From assembly GCF_900094565.1 (NCBI RefSeq), contig NZ_FMAF01000031.1:1-64000 (forward strand): 64,000 bases of DNA. The letters are read 5' to 3'. A model generated the notes under the pieces. It was not told the origin of the DNA. It did not search any database and saw only the letters and a list, made by a program, of their open reading frames with translations. This document shows positions 8,541-16,670 of the stretch, in pieces (positions within the stretch are counted from its first letter, which is position 1; the number at the start of each line of letters is the position of its first letter). Source of the DNA: Martinezella lusitana. GTDB taxonomy: Bacteria; Pseudomonadota; Alphaproteobacteria; Rhizobiales; Rhizobiaceae. Position numbers and translations under genes: made by a program.

Positions 8541-9539
8541 CTACTCGTCGTGTCGCAAGTTGCGAATTCGGTCGAGAAGGACGGCAAGCACAATTGCCCC
8601 ACCGATAAAGCTACCTTGCCAGAACGCATTGATACCGAGCAAGCCAAGGCTGTTACGGATAATCTCTATGAGTGCGGCGCCTATCAACGCTCCAAACGCG
8701 GTGCCCACGCCTCCAGCCAGATTGGCTCCGCCAATAACCGCGGCGGCAATGACCTGAAGTTCCATCCCGGCGCCGATGTTGGTGGTGACAGCGCCGAGCC
8801 AGCCGGTTTGGATGATGCCGGCAACCCCCGCCGACAGGGCAGAAATCATATATACGATAACCTTGATCCGCGGCACGGGAACGCCCGTCAGTGTTGCAGC
8901 GTGCTCATTGCCGCCGATGGCAAAAACATAGCGGCCGAATTTGGTCCAGCGCAGCACGAAACCGGTAATGAGTGCCAGCACGACCATGTAAAGCACTGGA
9001 TTGGCGATGCCGAAAACCCAAGCGCCTCCACCCAGCGCCAGTAGTTTGTCGTGATCAGGCCCGAACTGGAAAACGACAGTGTTGTTGGACGCAACCATCG
9101 CAAGGCTGCGCGCAATCGACAACATGCCGAGAGTGACGACGAAAGGTGGGAAGCCGAGATAGGCAATCAATATGCCGTTGAAAGCTCCGACCAGAAGAGC
9201 AGTACCGATTGAGGCGACGATGCCGACTTCAATGCTGTATCCCGCGTGCATGACGACCGCCAGCACCATGCTGCACAGGCAAAGCACGGAGCCAACGGAC
9301 AAATCAATGCCGCCGGTGATGATGACCAACGTCATGCCCAGCGCGATAATGGCGACGAAAGTGACGTTGCGGGTGATGTTGTAGATGTTCTTCGCCGTCG
9401 CAAAAGAGTCCGTCGCCATCGACAGAAAAATGCAGGCGAGAATGACTGCAATCAGCACCCAGAATGTCTGGCCGCCCACGATCGTCGCAAGCCAGCTCCG
9501 TTGTTTCTGTCCGATCGTTTGGTCAAGTGTAATCGCCAT
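8541..9539 (-). CDS. Ribose-type ABC transporter permease (RbsC/BPD_transp_2 family)
   Basis: A 332-residue polytopic membrane protein with about nine to ten hydrophobic segments. The signatures are TLVIITGGIDLSVGSVL near residue 75 and AAAVIGGANLAGGVGTAFG near residue 265, the conserved loop of the RbsC/AraH family. It forms the channel for a sugar or polyol importer. The ATG at 9537-9539 follows GGAAGAAGG. It lies 40 bases downstream of the ATPase gene in the same operon; the binding protein is on the opposite strand about 2 kb away. Confidence 0.92.
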   Translation of the reverse strand: MAITLDQTIGQKQRSWLATIVGGQTFWVLIAVILACIFLSMATDSFATAKNIYNITRNVTFVAIIALGMTLVIITGGIDLSVGSVLCLCSMVLAVVMHAGYSIEVGIVASIGTALLVGAFNGILIAYLGFPPFVVTLGMLSIARSLAMVASNNTVVFQFGPDHDKLLALGGGAWVFGIANPVLYMVVLALITGFVLRWTKFGRYVFAIGGNEHAATLTGVPVPRIKVIVYMISALSAGVAGIIQTGWLGAVTTNIGAGMELQVIAAAVIGGANLAGGVGTAFGALIGAALIEIIRNSLGLLGINAFWQGSFIGGAIVLAVLLDRIRNLRHDE

Positions 9540-9579
9540 CGTCGACCTTCTTCCTTCCTGTTGCAACGGATAGCATCGA

Positions 9580-10320
9580 TCACACCTGTTCGATGGCGCC
9601 GGTGATCAGTCCTGTCACTTCCTCCGGCGAACTTGCTGCAATCTGCTTGTCGGCCACTTTTCTGCCTCGCCGCATCACGATCACGCGGTCGGCGACCGAA
9701 AAGACGTCGGGCATGCGGTGGCTGATCAGGACAACGACAATGCCCCGGTCCCGCAATTGGCGGATCAGATTCAGAACCTCAGCCACCTGGCGCACGGAAA
9801 TGGCTGCTGTCGGCTCGTCCATCAATACGATTTTCGCTTCAGACAGCATCGTGCGGCCGATCGCTACCGCTTGCCGCTGGCCACCGGACATTTGCTTTAC
9901 GAGATCGCGCGCCCGCGTCTCGGATTTGAGCTCGCGAAATATCTCGCCGGCGCGCTTGTACATGCTCTTGTGGTCGAGGATGCGAAGAGGCCATACGCCG
10001 CGGCGCAGTTCTCGTCCGAGGAACACGTTTGCTGCCGCCGTCAGATTGTTGCAGAGCGCCAAATCCTGGTGAACAATCTCAATGCCATGCTGGCGCGCTT
10101 CCTTTGGCCGATGTAACACGAGATCGGTGCCGTCGAGCCGCATGGTTCCATGGCTCGGTCGAAAGTTGCCGGCAATCATCTTCACCAATGTGGACTTGCC
10201 AGCGCCGTTGTCGCCCATCAAGCCGACAACCTGCCCCGCTTCGAGCGAAAACGAGACATCGTTGACTGCCTGGATGGCACCGAAATGTTTGGAAATATTG
10301 CTGAGCTCAAGAACCGCCAC
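9580..10320 (-). CDS. Single-domain sugar ABC transporter ATPase (FrcA-like)
   Basis: A 246-residue ATPase, probably starting with GTG at 10318-10320 (VAVLELSNISKHFGAIQAV). The Walker A is GDNGAGKST (about residues 39-47), the Q-loop lies in IEIVHQDLALC, the signature is MSGGQRQAVAIGR, the Walker B is IVLMDEPTAA and the H-loop is VVLISHRM. Unlike RbsA it has one nucleotide-binding domain rather than a tandem pair, as in FrcA of rhizobial fructose importers, so a homodimer is expected. The longer upstream frame has no family similarity. Confidence 0.9.
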   Translation of the reverse strand: MAVLELSNISKHFGAIQAVNDVSFSLEAGQVVGLMGDNGAGKSTLVKMIAGNFRPSHGTMRLDGTDLVLHRPKEARQHGIEIVHQDLALCNNLTAAANVFLGRELRRGVWPLRILDHKSMYKRAGEIFRELKSETRARDLVKQMSGGQRQAVAIGRTMLSEAKIVLMDEPTAAISVRQVAEVLNLIRQLRDRGIVVVLISHRMPDVFSVADRVIVMRRGRKVADKQIAASSPEEVTGLITGAIEQV

Positions 10321-10579
10321 CAGCCTCCGGGCCTCCCACCCAAAACTTGCAGGCCATCCGTCGCTCCGAACCCTGCTTGTCTTCGACGCGAGGCTCCAGC
10401 GAATTCGCTTTTCCAATGTCCTCCGAGGAGAAGCGATCAGGAGCATTTACGCAAAACCCCGCGACAGCGTCAACTAATTGTCCGAGGTTTGGCCTTATTA
10501 TCGCAAAATCAGTTTTGTCAGACAAATATCGTTTGACGAGAGTTGCGCCCGGATATTAGCTATCAATGGGAGAAAGAGC

Positions 10580-11560
10580 ATGCTGATCCTTGTTGCCGGT
10601 GCAACGGGCAAGGTCGGGCGGCGCTTTATTGCTGGGCTGCTTGACGATCCGAGATTTTCCAAAGCCCGTATCCGCGCGCTTTGTCATAATCGTTTGTGCG
10701 ATGAGACCGACCGTGTCGACGTCATCCGCGGCTCGATCGCCGATCGCGATGTTGTGGTAGCGGCGCTGAATGACGTTACCCATGTCGTGCATCTCGCCAC
10801 ATGCAAGGAAACGCCGAGCGACATCATGGATGTCACGGTCAAAGGTCTCTTTTGGCTGCTTGAGGAGTTCCGTACGAACGTCACGGCACGCCAGTTCATC
10901 CTGATCGGCGGCGATGCGGGCGTGGGGCATTTCCACTATCGCCACGACGGCCCGATCACCGAGAGTACCCCCCATTGTGCTTATCCGGGTGGCTATGCGC
11001 TCTCCAAGGTTCTGGAAGAGGTCATGCTGGAGCAGTTCGGCATTCAGTACGGACTGAATGGCTGTTGTCTGCGCGCGCCCTGGATCATGGAGAAGGACGA
11101 TTTCAAGTATTCGCTGTCTTTTGGAGACGACGTCTTTGGCGGTCCGGACTGGAAGATGCTCGTTCCGGAAGAAGCGGCGCGGCGCTATGCAGCAATAGGT
11201 ACGGTGCCGCTGCTGCTCGATGCTGACGGACGTCCGCTGAAACGCAATTTCGTGCACGTCGATGACCTCGTATCGGCAATATTGGCAGCGATCGACAACC
11301 CCCGGGCGGAGCGGCAACTCTTCAACATCTGCATGGACAGACCTGTCGACTATGCTGAAGTCGCCGCCTATCTCCTGCGCACGCGCAATCTCGGCTCCAT
11401 CGACATACCAAGCCGCTTCCATTCCAATTGGATGGACAACAGCAAGGCAAAATACCTGCTGGATTGGCGGCCAAACTACGATCTCGAGATGCTTATCGAC
11501 TCGGCATGGCAATATGAGCGTTCGAAGGAGGAGCCTCGCATCGTCTGGTATCCGGGTTGA
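10580..11560 (+). CDS. Extended-SDR NAD(P)-dependent epimerase/dehydratase
   Basis: A 326-residue protein starting MLILVAGATGKVGRRF, with the GxxGxxG dinucleotide motif at residues 6-12. The active-site Tyr-Lys pair is in YPGGYALSKVLEE at about residue 140, and NFVHVDDLVSAILAA is the extended-SDR substrate-domain motif. It probably acts on a nucleotide-linked or free sugar. It begins 260 bases from the divergent ATPase gene and ends 48 bases before the binding-protein gene, so it is likely part of the same sugar-uptake regulon. A GGGAGAAAGAGC site precedes the ATG. Confidence 0.85.
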   Translation: MLILVAGATGKVGRRFIAGLLDDPRFSKARIRALCHNRLCDETDRVDVIRGSIADRDVVVAALNDVTHVVHLATCKETPSDIMDVTVKGLFWLLEEFRTNVTARQFILIGGDAGVGHFHYRHDGPITESTPHCAYPGGYALSKVLEEVMLEQFGIQYGLNGCCLRAPWIMEKDDFKYSLSFGDDVFGGPDWKMLVPEEAARRYAAIGTVPLLLDADGRPLKRNFVHVDDLVSAILAAIDNPRAERQLFNICMDRPVDYAEVAAYLLRTRNLGSIDIPSRFHSNWMDNSKAKYLLDWRPNYDLEMLIDSAWQYERSKEEPRIVWYPG

Positions 11561-11608
11561 TTTCGTGTGGCGGGCACGCGGTGTCCGTCTGTTTCAAGGG
11601 AGGAAACT

Positions 11609-12595
11609 ATGAGGAAGGCATTACTACTTACAGCCGCAGTCTTAGCACTCACCGCCGGGCAGGCCTTGGCCAAGAAACAACTCGTCATCGTCGTCAAGGG
11701 CCTCGACAATCCGTTCTTCGAAGCAATCAATCAAGGTTGCCAGAAATGGAACAAAGAGAATCCCACGGCGGAATACGAGTGCTTCTACACCGGTCCGGCA
11801 TCGACATCCGATGAAGCCGGCGAAGCGCAGATCGTTCAGGATATGTTGGGCAAGGCAGACACGGCTGCAATCGCAATTTCGCCGTCAAATGCAAAGCTCA
11901 TCGCCCAGACCCTGAAGACCGCCAACCCGACGGTTCCGGTGATGACGCTCGATGCCGATCTTGCTGCCGAGGATGCAGCCTTGCGCAAGACCTATCTTGG
12001 CACGGACAATTATCTGATGGGCGCCCGCATCGGGGAGTACATCAAGAAGGCCAAGCCGAAGGGCGGTAAGATCTGCACGATCGAAGGCAATCCGGGAGCA
12101 GACAATATTCTGCGCCGCGCACAAGGGATGCGCGACACGCTCACTGGCCAGAAAGGCTTGACCGCGCTGAAAGGCGAGGGTGGTTGGACTGAGGTTGCCG
12201 GCTGCCCGGTGTTCACGAATGACGACGGTGCCAAGGGTGTTCAGGCAATGACCGATATTCTCGCGGCCAATCCCGGCATGGACGCATTCGGCATTATGGG
12301 TGGCTGGCCATTGTTCGGTGCGCCGCAACCCTATCGCGACCTGTTCAAACCGATGGCCGAGAAGATCGCCAGCAACGATTTCGTCATTGGTGCGGCCGAC
12401 ACGATCGGCGACGAGGTTGCCATTGCGAAGGAAGGTCTGGTGACTGCGCTCGTCGGCCAGCGGCCATTCGAGATGGGCTACAAGGCACCTTCGGTGCTGA
12501 TGGATCTGATTGCCGGCAAGCCGGTTGAAGATCCGGTCTTCACCGGGCTCGATGAGTGCACAAAGGACACAGTCGACACCTGCATTCAAAAGTAG
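11609..12595 (+). CDS. Periplasmic sugar-binding protein of the ABC importer
   Basis: A 328-residue secreted protein with signal peptide MRKALLLTAAVLALTAGQALA (cleavage after about residue 21). The mature part is a type I periplasmic-binding fold: QLVIVVKGLDNPFFEAINQG at the start, AIAISPSNAKLIAQTLKTAN near residue 95, and VPVMTLDADLA. AAGGGAGGAAACT gives a strong ribosome site. It would deliver a sugar, sugar alcohol or cyclitol to the divergently encoded permease and ATPase. A GC-rich hairpin follows the stop. The exact ligand is not evident. Confidence 0.9.
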   Translation: MRKALLLTAAVLALTAGQALAKKQLVIVVKGLDNPFFEAINQGCQKWNKENPTAEYECFYTGPASTSDEAGEAQIVQDMLGKADTAAIAISPSNAKLIAQTLKTANPTVPVMTLDADLAAEDAALRKTYLGTDNYLMGARIGEYIKKAKPKGGKICTIEGNPGADNILRRAQGMRDTLTGQKGLTALKGEGGWTEVAGCPVFTNDDGAKGVQAMTDILAANPGMDAFGIMGGWPLFGAPQPYRDLFKPMAEKIASNDFVIGAADTIGDEVAIAKEGLVTALVGQRPFEMGYKAPSVLMDLIAGKPVEDPVFTGLDECTKDTVDTCIQK

Positions 12596-12606
12596 GTTTA
12601 CGGTTT

Positions 12607-12631
12607 GGCGCACCCGGTTCAAGGGTGCGCC
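12607..12631 (+). terminator. Hairpin after the sugar-binding protein gene
   Basis: GGCGCACCC at 12607-12615 pairs perfectly with GGGTGCGCC at 12623-12631 across a seven-base loop, 12 bases after the stop codon. No T-run follows, so it is either a weak intrinsic terminator or an mRNA-stabilising 3' hairpin. Confidence 0.6.
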
Positions 12632-13049
12632 GAATGTCCCTCACGAGACGGATCGAGTGTGAATCGGCTCCGAAGGTGGCCCCCTTGGGGATGGAACCCA
12701 ACATATTGATCCCATTACGTAATTGCGCGCCAAAGCGGGATTCCTGCCGGCTCGGGGATAACCCCACTTAATTTCTTGATTTTCACTGCGTTTCCAAATG
12801 GTTGTCGAGGATGTCAACGGGGTGAGCGTTCGGAGCCGATTCACAGTCACGACATTCCAAATCAGGCTAAGACAGGTCGGAAATTTCGCGCCAACATTCA
12901 CTTTTGATGGCGCGTCAAGGCCGACATGGCCTATAGGAGCTGCCAACACCAAGGCTTGGCCCTGGTCCCGTCCCCGCCGCTCCAAGTCCCGATACCTTGC
13001 GAGCACCAGGGATACCATCGCGCACCTTGTTCGCCTGCAGGAAGAAACA
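12632..13049. other. Intergenic stretch before the phosphatase
   Basis: About 420 bases. The phosphatase frame is open upstream to 12798 but its translation there has no family similarity. No IS ends or operators were recognised. The phosphatase promoter should lie at the right end. Confidence 0.45.
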
Positions 13050-13811
13050 GTGACTAGAACCGAGAGCTTACCGTCCGACATCTATGCCATTGCCGACGTC
13101 CATGGACGCGCCGATCTTCTTGAGGCCATGCTTGGATACATCGCGGCTGCCTCGAATGATCAGCAATCCAAGCCGGTCGTGATCTTCCTAGGCGATCTGA
13201 TCGACCGCGGCCCAGATAGTCCAAAGGTACTCGATCAGGTTTGTTCGACACTCGACCTTTATCCGGGTTCTCGACTAATTCTTGGCAACCATGATTTTTA
13301 CCTGCGTGAGCTCCTTCGTGGCGCTCTCACCTATGAGGACGCCGTCAACTGGATGGACTGGGGAGGCGTCGCAACGATGAGCGCATATTCCAATCGCCCG
13401 GTGCCGGATTTCGAGAACATCGCCGCGGAAATTCGCCGCGTCTTCCCACACCATGTGGACTTGCTAGAAAACGCGCTGACATTCAAGGAGATCGGGCGCT
13501 TCTGCTTTGTTCACGCTGGAATACGTCCTGGTGTTCAGCTTGCAAATCAAAGCGAATACGACTTGCGTTGGATCAGGGCGGGCTTCCTCGACCATATGGA
13601 TGTGTTTGACCATGTCGTTTTGCACGGTCACACGATCACGAAGTCGCTGCGACCCGAAGTCTACTTGAATCGCATAGCTTTGGATACCGGAGCATATCGG
13701 ACTAGCCGGCTGAGCGCCGCCGTAATCAGGCGCGATGAGCTTTCACACTTCGTGTGCACCGAACTAACCGAGACCGGTATCGTCCAGGCCGGCGAGTGGC
13801 GACCCGACTAA
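13050..13811 (+). CDS. PPP-family metallophosphatase (PrpA/ApaH-like)
   Basis: A 253-residue phosphatase starting with GTG at 13050 after AGGAAG. The metal-binding signatures are in order: YAIADVHGRADLL (DxH box), VVIFLGDLIDRGPDS (GDxxDRG), LILGNHDFYL (GNHD), FVHAGIRPG and VVLHGHTI (GHT box). These are diagnostic of the PPP superfamily, whose bacterial members hydrolyse phosphoproteins or dinucleoside polyphosphates. It stands alone between intergenic or IS debris. The substrate is not known. Confidence 0.9.
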   Translation: MTRTESLPSDIYAIADVHGRADLLEAMLGYIAAASNDQQSKPVVIFLGDLIDRGPDSPKVLDQVCSTLDLYPGSRLILGNHDFYLRELLRGALTYEDAVNWMDWGGVATMSAYSNRPVPDFENIAAEIRRVFPHHVDLLENALTFKEIGRFCFVHAGIRPGVQLANQSEYDLRWIRAGFLDHMDVFDHVVLHGHTITKSLRPEVYLNRIALDTGAYRTSRLSAAVIRRDELSHFVCTELTETGIVQAGEWRPD

Positions 13812-13888
13812 TCGCCAGGAGAAGGAGATCGGGTTTCAATGGTTTCCATAGCAGGATGTTACGCCACAAAATCGCAGATAAGTCGTAA

Positions 13889-14119
13889 GGCTATTTAGAT
13901 CATAAAGGCGTCTCGGCCCTGGCCCGTTTTGCCCGTGTACTTCGCCGTGATATCGACGCCGTCTGTAACGCCATCGACCTGCCCTGGAGCAACGGTCAGG
14001 CAGAAGGCCGGATCAACCGACTGAAGACGATCAAGCGCGCAATGTGCGGCAGGGCGGGACCAGAGCTTCTTAGGGCGCGGATGATGCCAATCAAATTGAC
14101 TCATCTCCACACAAATTGA
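13889..14119 (+). pseudogene. ISL3-family transposase C-terminal remnant
   Basis: A frame without a start codon ending at the TGA at 14117-14119. It reads GVSALARFARVLRRDIDAVC, then PWSNGQAEGRINRLKTIKRA and MCGRAGPELLRARMM, the characteristic ISL3 transposase end (the Glu in GQAEG is the last catalytic residue). Everything upstream is missing. Together with the next remnant it makes up the 13812-14441 interval, where no complete gene was seen. Confidence 0.75.
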
Positions 14120-14152
14120 GGAAGACCCCGATTAAATGCAAAACGACACGCA

Positions 14153-14329
14153 ATGCGTGAAACCGGCAAGTTACTTATATTTCTCGATGATGAAATCATA
14201 AAGAAAATGCTGCGCTTATGCGATGCTCAAATTCTCGGTGGCGAAGATCCTGTCGCTTGGTCGAGCAACGAGCCGACCGAGGTTCTCGACCAAGAGATCT
14301 ATGACTTTCTGGCGACAACGCCTCGGTGA
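14153..14329 (+). pseudogene. 58-codon ORF, probably a gene fragment
   Basis: The frame reads MRETGKLLIFLDDEIIKKML and later WSSNEPTEVLDQEIYDFLAT. The composition is protein-like, with an acidic C-terminus. There is no ribosome site and it directly follows the ISL3 remnant, so it is most likely the tail of a larger gene removed by transposition. I do not recognise the family. Confidence 0.3.
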
Positions 14330-14441
14330 TTGGTGCAATTAAATCGCTAACCGTTGGGTAAGTTCAATCCACGTGAAAGAGTCTTACCCCACGTTTTTCC
14401 CGCTCCCCCGGACGCTAATGCCTCCGGGAGCGCGGCAGTAA

Positions 14442-16427
14442 TCACTTGCTGCAGCAGCTTTGAGCTGGTTTGCCCCCGGCCTGTTGAACACGGTTGTCGA
14501 CGCTATGTCCATTGTCCCCCGTCGGTAGGTTCATGGCGATGTTGCCGGCGAAGAAGCCATTTGGCTTCAGGGTGAAGCCGGCGTATTCCACCGGCATGAT
14601 CGGGAAATCCTCGGGTTTGCAGACATGCGTGTGACCGAAGGAGTGCCATAGCACTAGGTCTGCGTTCTCGATGGGGCGGTTTTTCTTGACGTAGGCCGGC
14701 AAGCCATCGCCACCCGCATGGACATTGGGATAGTCGCCGCTCGCATATTTCTCCGTTTCGTCGAAAGCGGTGACCCAAACATGCTTCTTGGCGAAGCCGC
14801 CGCGTTGAGCGACCGTCGATTCTGGCTGAGCCAGCATCACGGGCGAGGGCATAGCGACAAGCTTGTACCCGGGCGCCTTGCCGACGCTGTTGGTCACGTT
14901 CGGATTTTGCACCTTCCAGTATCGACCCGTTTCGCCATTGGCCACTGACGGTGAATCGAGTTCGCTTTTCAGCACCCGGCTCTTGGTATCGAAGACGTTT
15001 CCGTAGGGATTGTCCTCGCCCCAGGGGCGCGGCACGAAGTCGTGTTCCGTCACCGTGTTGCCGCCGCCATCGACGTCCATGTGCAGGCGGACGTTAAAGA
15101 AGTGCTGGTGCGTCGGCCCACCGAGATTGTCGTCGACCATGCCGCCCCAGCGATAGGTCTCGCCATCGGCGACGGCCGCCGTCTGGATGATGCCGGTCAG
15201 CTTCGCTTCCAGCTGTATCGTGCCGTCCTGGTAGAGATACCAGTAGAAGCCGTAGTCGTAATTGCCGACGGTGGCGAAGAAGGAGATAACGAGGCGGCGC
15301 GAGCGGCGCACTTCGAAGATGCCGTTGCGGAATTCGTAGTGCTTCCAAAGGATGCCGTAGTCTTCCTCGTGCATGCAGATGGCGTTCTTCATGACAAATG
15401 GCTGGCCGAAATCGTCGGCCGCCGGCACGTCGAAATAGTGGATCTGGCCGAGGCAGTCGCAGCCGAGTTCCAGGCAGTTCGCCAGGCGCCCCAGGCCATA
15501 TTCGCCGGCGTCGAATGCGCTCTTCCAGTAATGGTTGGCAGTCGGATCGGCATAGGGCACGACCATTTCGGTGACGCTGGCGCGGAAGATCACCGGCCGC
15601 TTCCGGCCCTGGTCGTCGATGCCCAGCTCGTAGATCACCAGGCCCTCGCGCGGCGTGAAGCCGAGGCGGAAGCTCCAGCCCTGCCATTCCACCTTCCAGC
15701 CGTCGACCGAGAAGCTCGTGCCTTCCGGCTGGACGATATGCAGAGGCTTCAGGTCAGGCCGCGTTTCGGGAAAGGATTCGCGACCGTAGTTCCGTTTTTT
15801 CTTCGGCACCGGAATGATCTTCTCGTCATCGTGAAGATCGACCACCTTGTTGGCGGTTAGATCGACGACCGCAACGACACCTTCAACCGGGTGGGCATAG
15901 CCATTGTCGCGGACATCACCGCGCCAGTAGGAAACGGCGCGCACGATGCGTTTGCCCTTCTCGAAGTCGTGGCCGAAATAGCCTGACGAGAACGGATCGA
16001 TCTGGATGAGTGGTATGTCTTCATCGGTAATCCCGCGTTTCTTGACCGCGGCGATCCAGCGAGGATCGGATTTCACCGTTCCCTCGACCGTCTCGAATTC
16101 GCAAAGCATGACCGGCGGTTGGCCATAGGGCATTTCATTGAGCGGCAGGCGGACATAGGAGGCAACCTCGCCCTTGCTTAGATCGACGATACCCTCGAAG
16201 GTCTCGCCGTTGCTAATGTCCATTGCGAGGAGGAAGGCGCGGCGCGGGAGATAGCCGCCCTGGCGATGGGCAGCCAGATCCGCCTTGGTCGGCTCTTCGA
16301 GCCGGATGATTGGAAATCGGACGGTTGATGGCAGGGACTTTGCATCCTTGAGGATGGCAACCGCAGCCCCAATTTCTGCAAGGCTGAGCGGGTCGAGTGG
16401 ATGGGTGAGCGCGACGACGGCGTCCAT
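14442..16427 (-). CDS. Copper-containing primary amine oxidase
   Basis: A 661-residue enzyme (start MDAVVALTHPL) of the AGAO/TynA family, which oxidises primary amines such as tyramine or phenethylamine to aldehyde, ammonia and hydrogen peroxide. The cofactor motif TVGNYDY is intact; Tyr of NYD (about residue 390) would self-process to topaquinone. The catalytic base is the Asp in SAFDAGEYG (about 306). Copper ligands are HQH in GGPTHQHFF (about 440 and 442) and a third His in HTHVCKPEDFP (about 601). N2 and N3 domains precede the catalytic domain and no signal peptide is seen. The protein ends in an unusual SCCSK. It lies downstream of a small membrane ORF and an amine-type permease. Confidence 0.95.
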   Translation of the reverse strand: MDAVVALTHPLDPLSLAEIGAAVAILKDAKSLPSTVRFPIIRLEEPTKADLAAHRQGGYLPRRAFLLAMDISNGETFEGIVDLSKGEVASYVRLPLNEMPYGQPPVMLCEFETVEGTVKSDPRWIAAVKKRGITDEDIPLIQIDPFSSGYFGHDFEKGKRIVRAVSYWRGDVRDNGYAHPVEGVVAVVDLTANKVVDLHDDEKIIPVPKKKRNYGRESFPETRPDLKPLHIVQPEGTSFSVDGWKVEWQGWSFRLGFTPREGLVIYELGIDDQGRKRPVIFRASVTEMVVPYADPTANHYWKSAFDAGEYGLGRLANCLELGCDCLGQIHYFDVPAADDFGQPFVMKNAICMHEEDYGILWKHYEFRNGIFEVRRSRRLVISFFATVGNYDYGFYWYLYQDGTIQLEAKLTGIIQTAAVADGETYRWGGMVDDNLGGPTHQHFFNVRLHMDVDGGGNTVTEHDFVPRPWGEDNPYGNVFDTKSRVLKSELDSPSVANGETGRYWKVQNPNVTNSVGKAPGYKLVAMPSPVMLAQPESTVAQRGGFAKKHVWVTAFDETEKYASGDYPNVHAGGDGLPAYVKKNRPIENADLVLWHSFGHTHVCKPEDFPIMPVEYAGFTLKPNGFFAGNIAMNLPTGDNGHSVDNRVQQAGGKPAQSCCSK

Positions 16428-16493
16428 GGGTTTGCCTTTCAAATCTGGAGACGTCGGGGCGGCGGAAGGCGCGCGCCCCATATTCTGGGTGTG

Positions 16494-16670
16494 TCAGCCC
16501 GCCGAGCGGCCTGAGCAGATGTCGCTTTCCACCATTCGGTCACCGTGGACACAGAAGATCGAGCACAAAGCGTGCGTCTTGATGCCAACGGCAAGCGTCG
16601 CGACAACGAGGAGGGCGAGGGTCAGCAGGAGAAGCCGATCCGAAAGCGCCAGCTGGCTGGTGGTGGTCAT
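16494..16670 (-). CDS. 58-residue single-span membrane protein, unknown
   Basis: A short gene whose ATG at 16668-16670 overlaps the stop of the upstream permease as ATGA. The protein starts MTTTSQLALSDRLLLLTLAL and has one hydrophobic segment at residues 12-31, then a short tail with cysteines at 36, 40 and 52. It fills the gap between permease and amine oxidase exactly, which argues for a real, translationally coupled gene. No family is recognised. A role in permease assembly or in copper delivery to the oxidase is conceivable but unsupported. Confidence 0.55.
   Translation of the reverse strand: MTTTSQLALSDRLLLLTLALLVVATLAVGIKTHALCSIFCVHGDRMVESDICSGRSAG

Noticed and set aside
15042..15860. 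Long plus-strand open frame (272 codons) opposite the amine oxidase gene
   Set aside because: It is a mirror of a GC-rich coding strand. The minus frame has complete amine oxidase motifs, and the plus frame has no ribosome site or domain.
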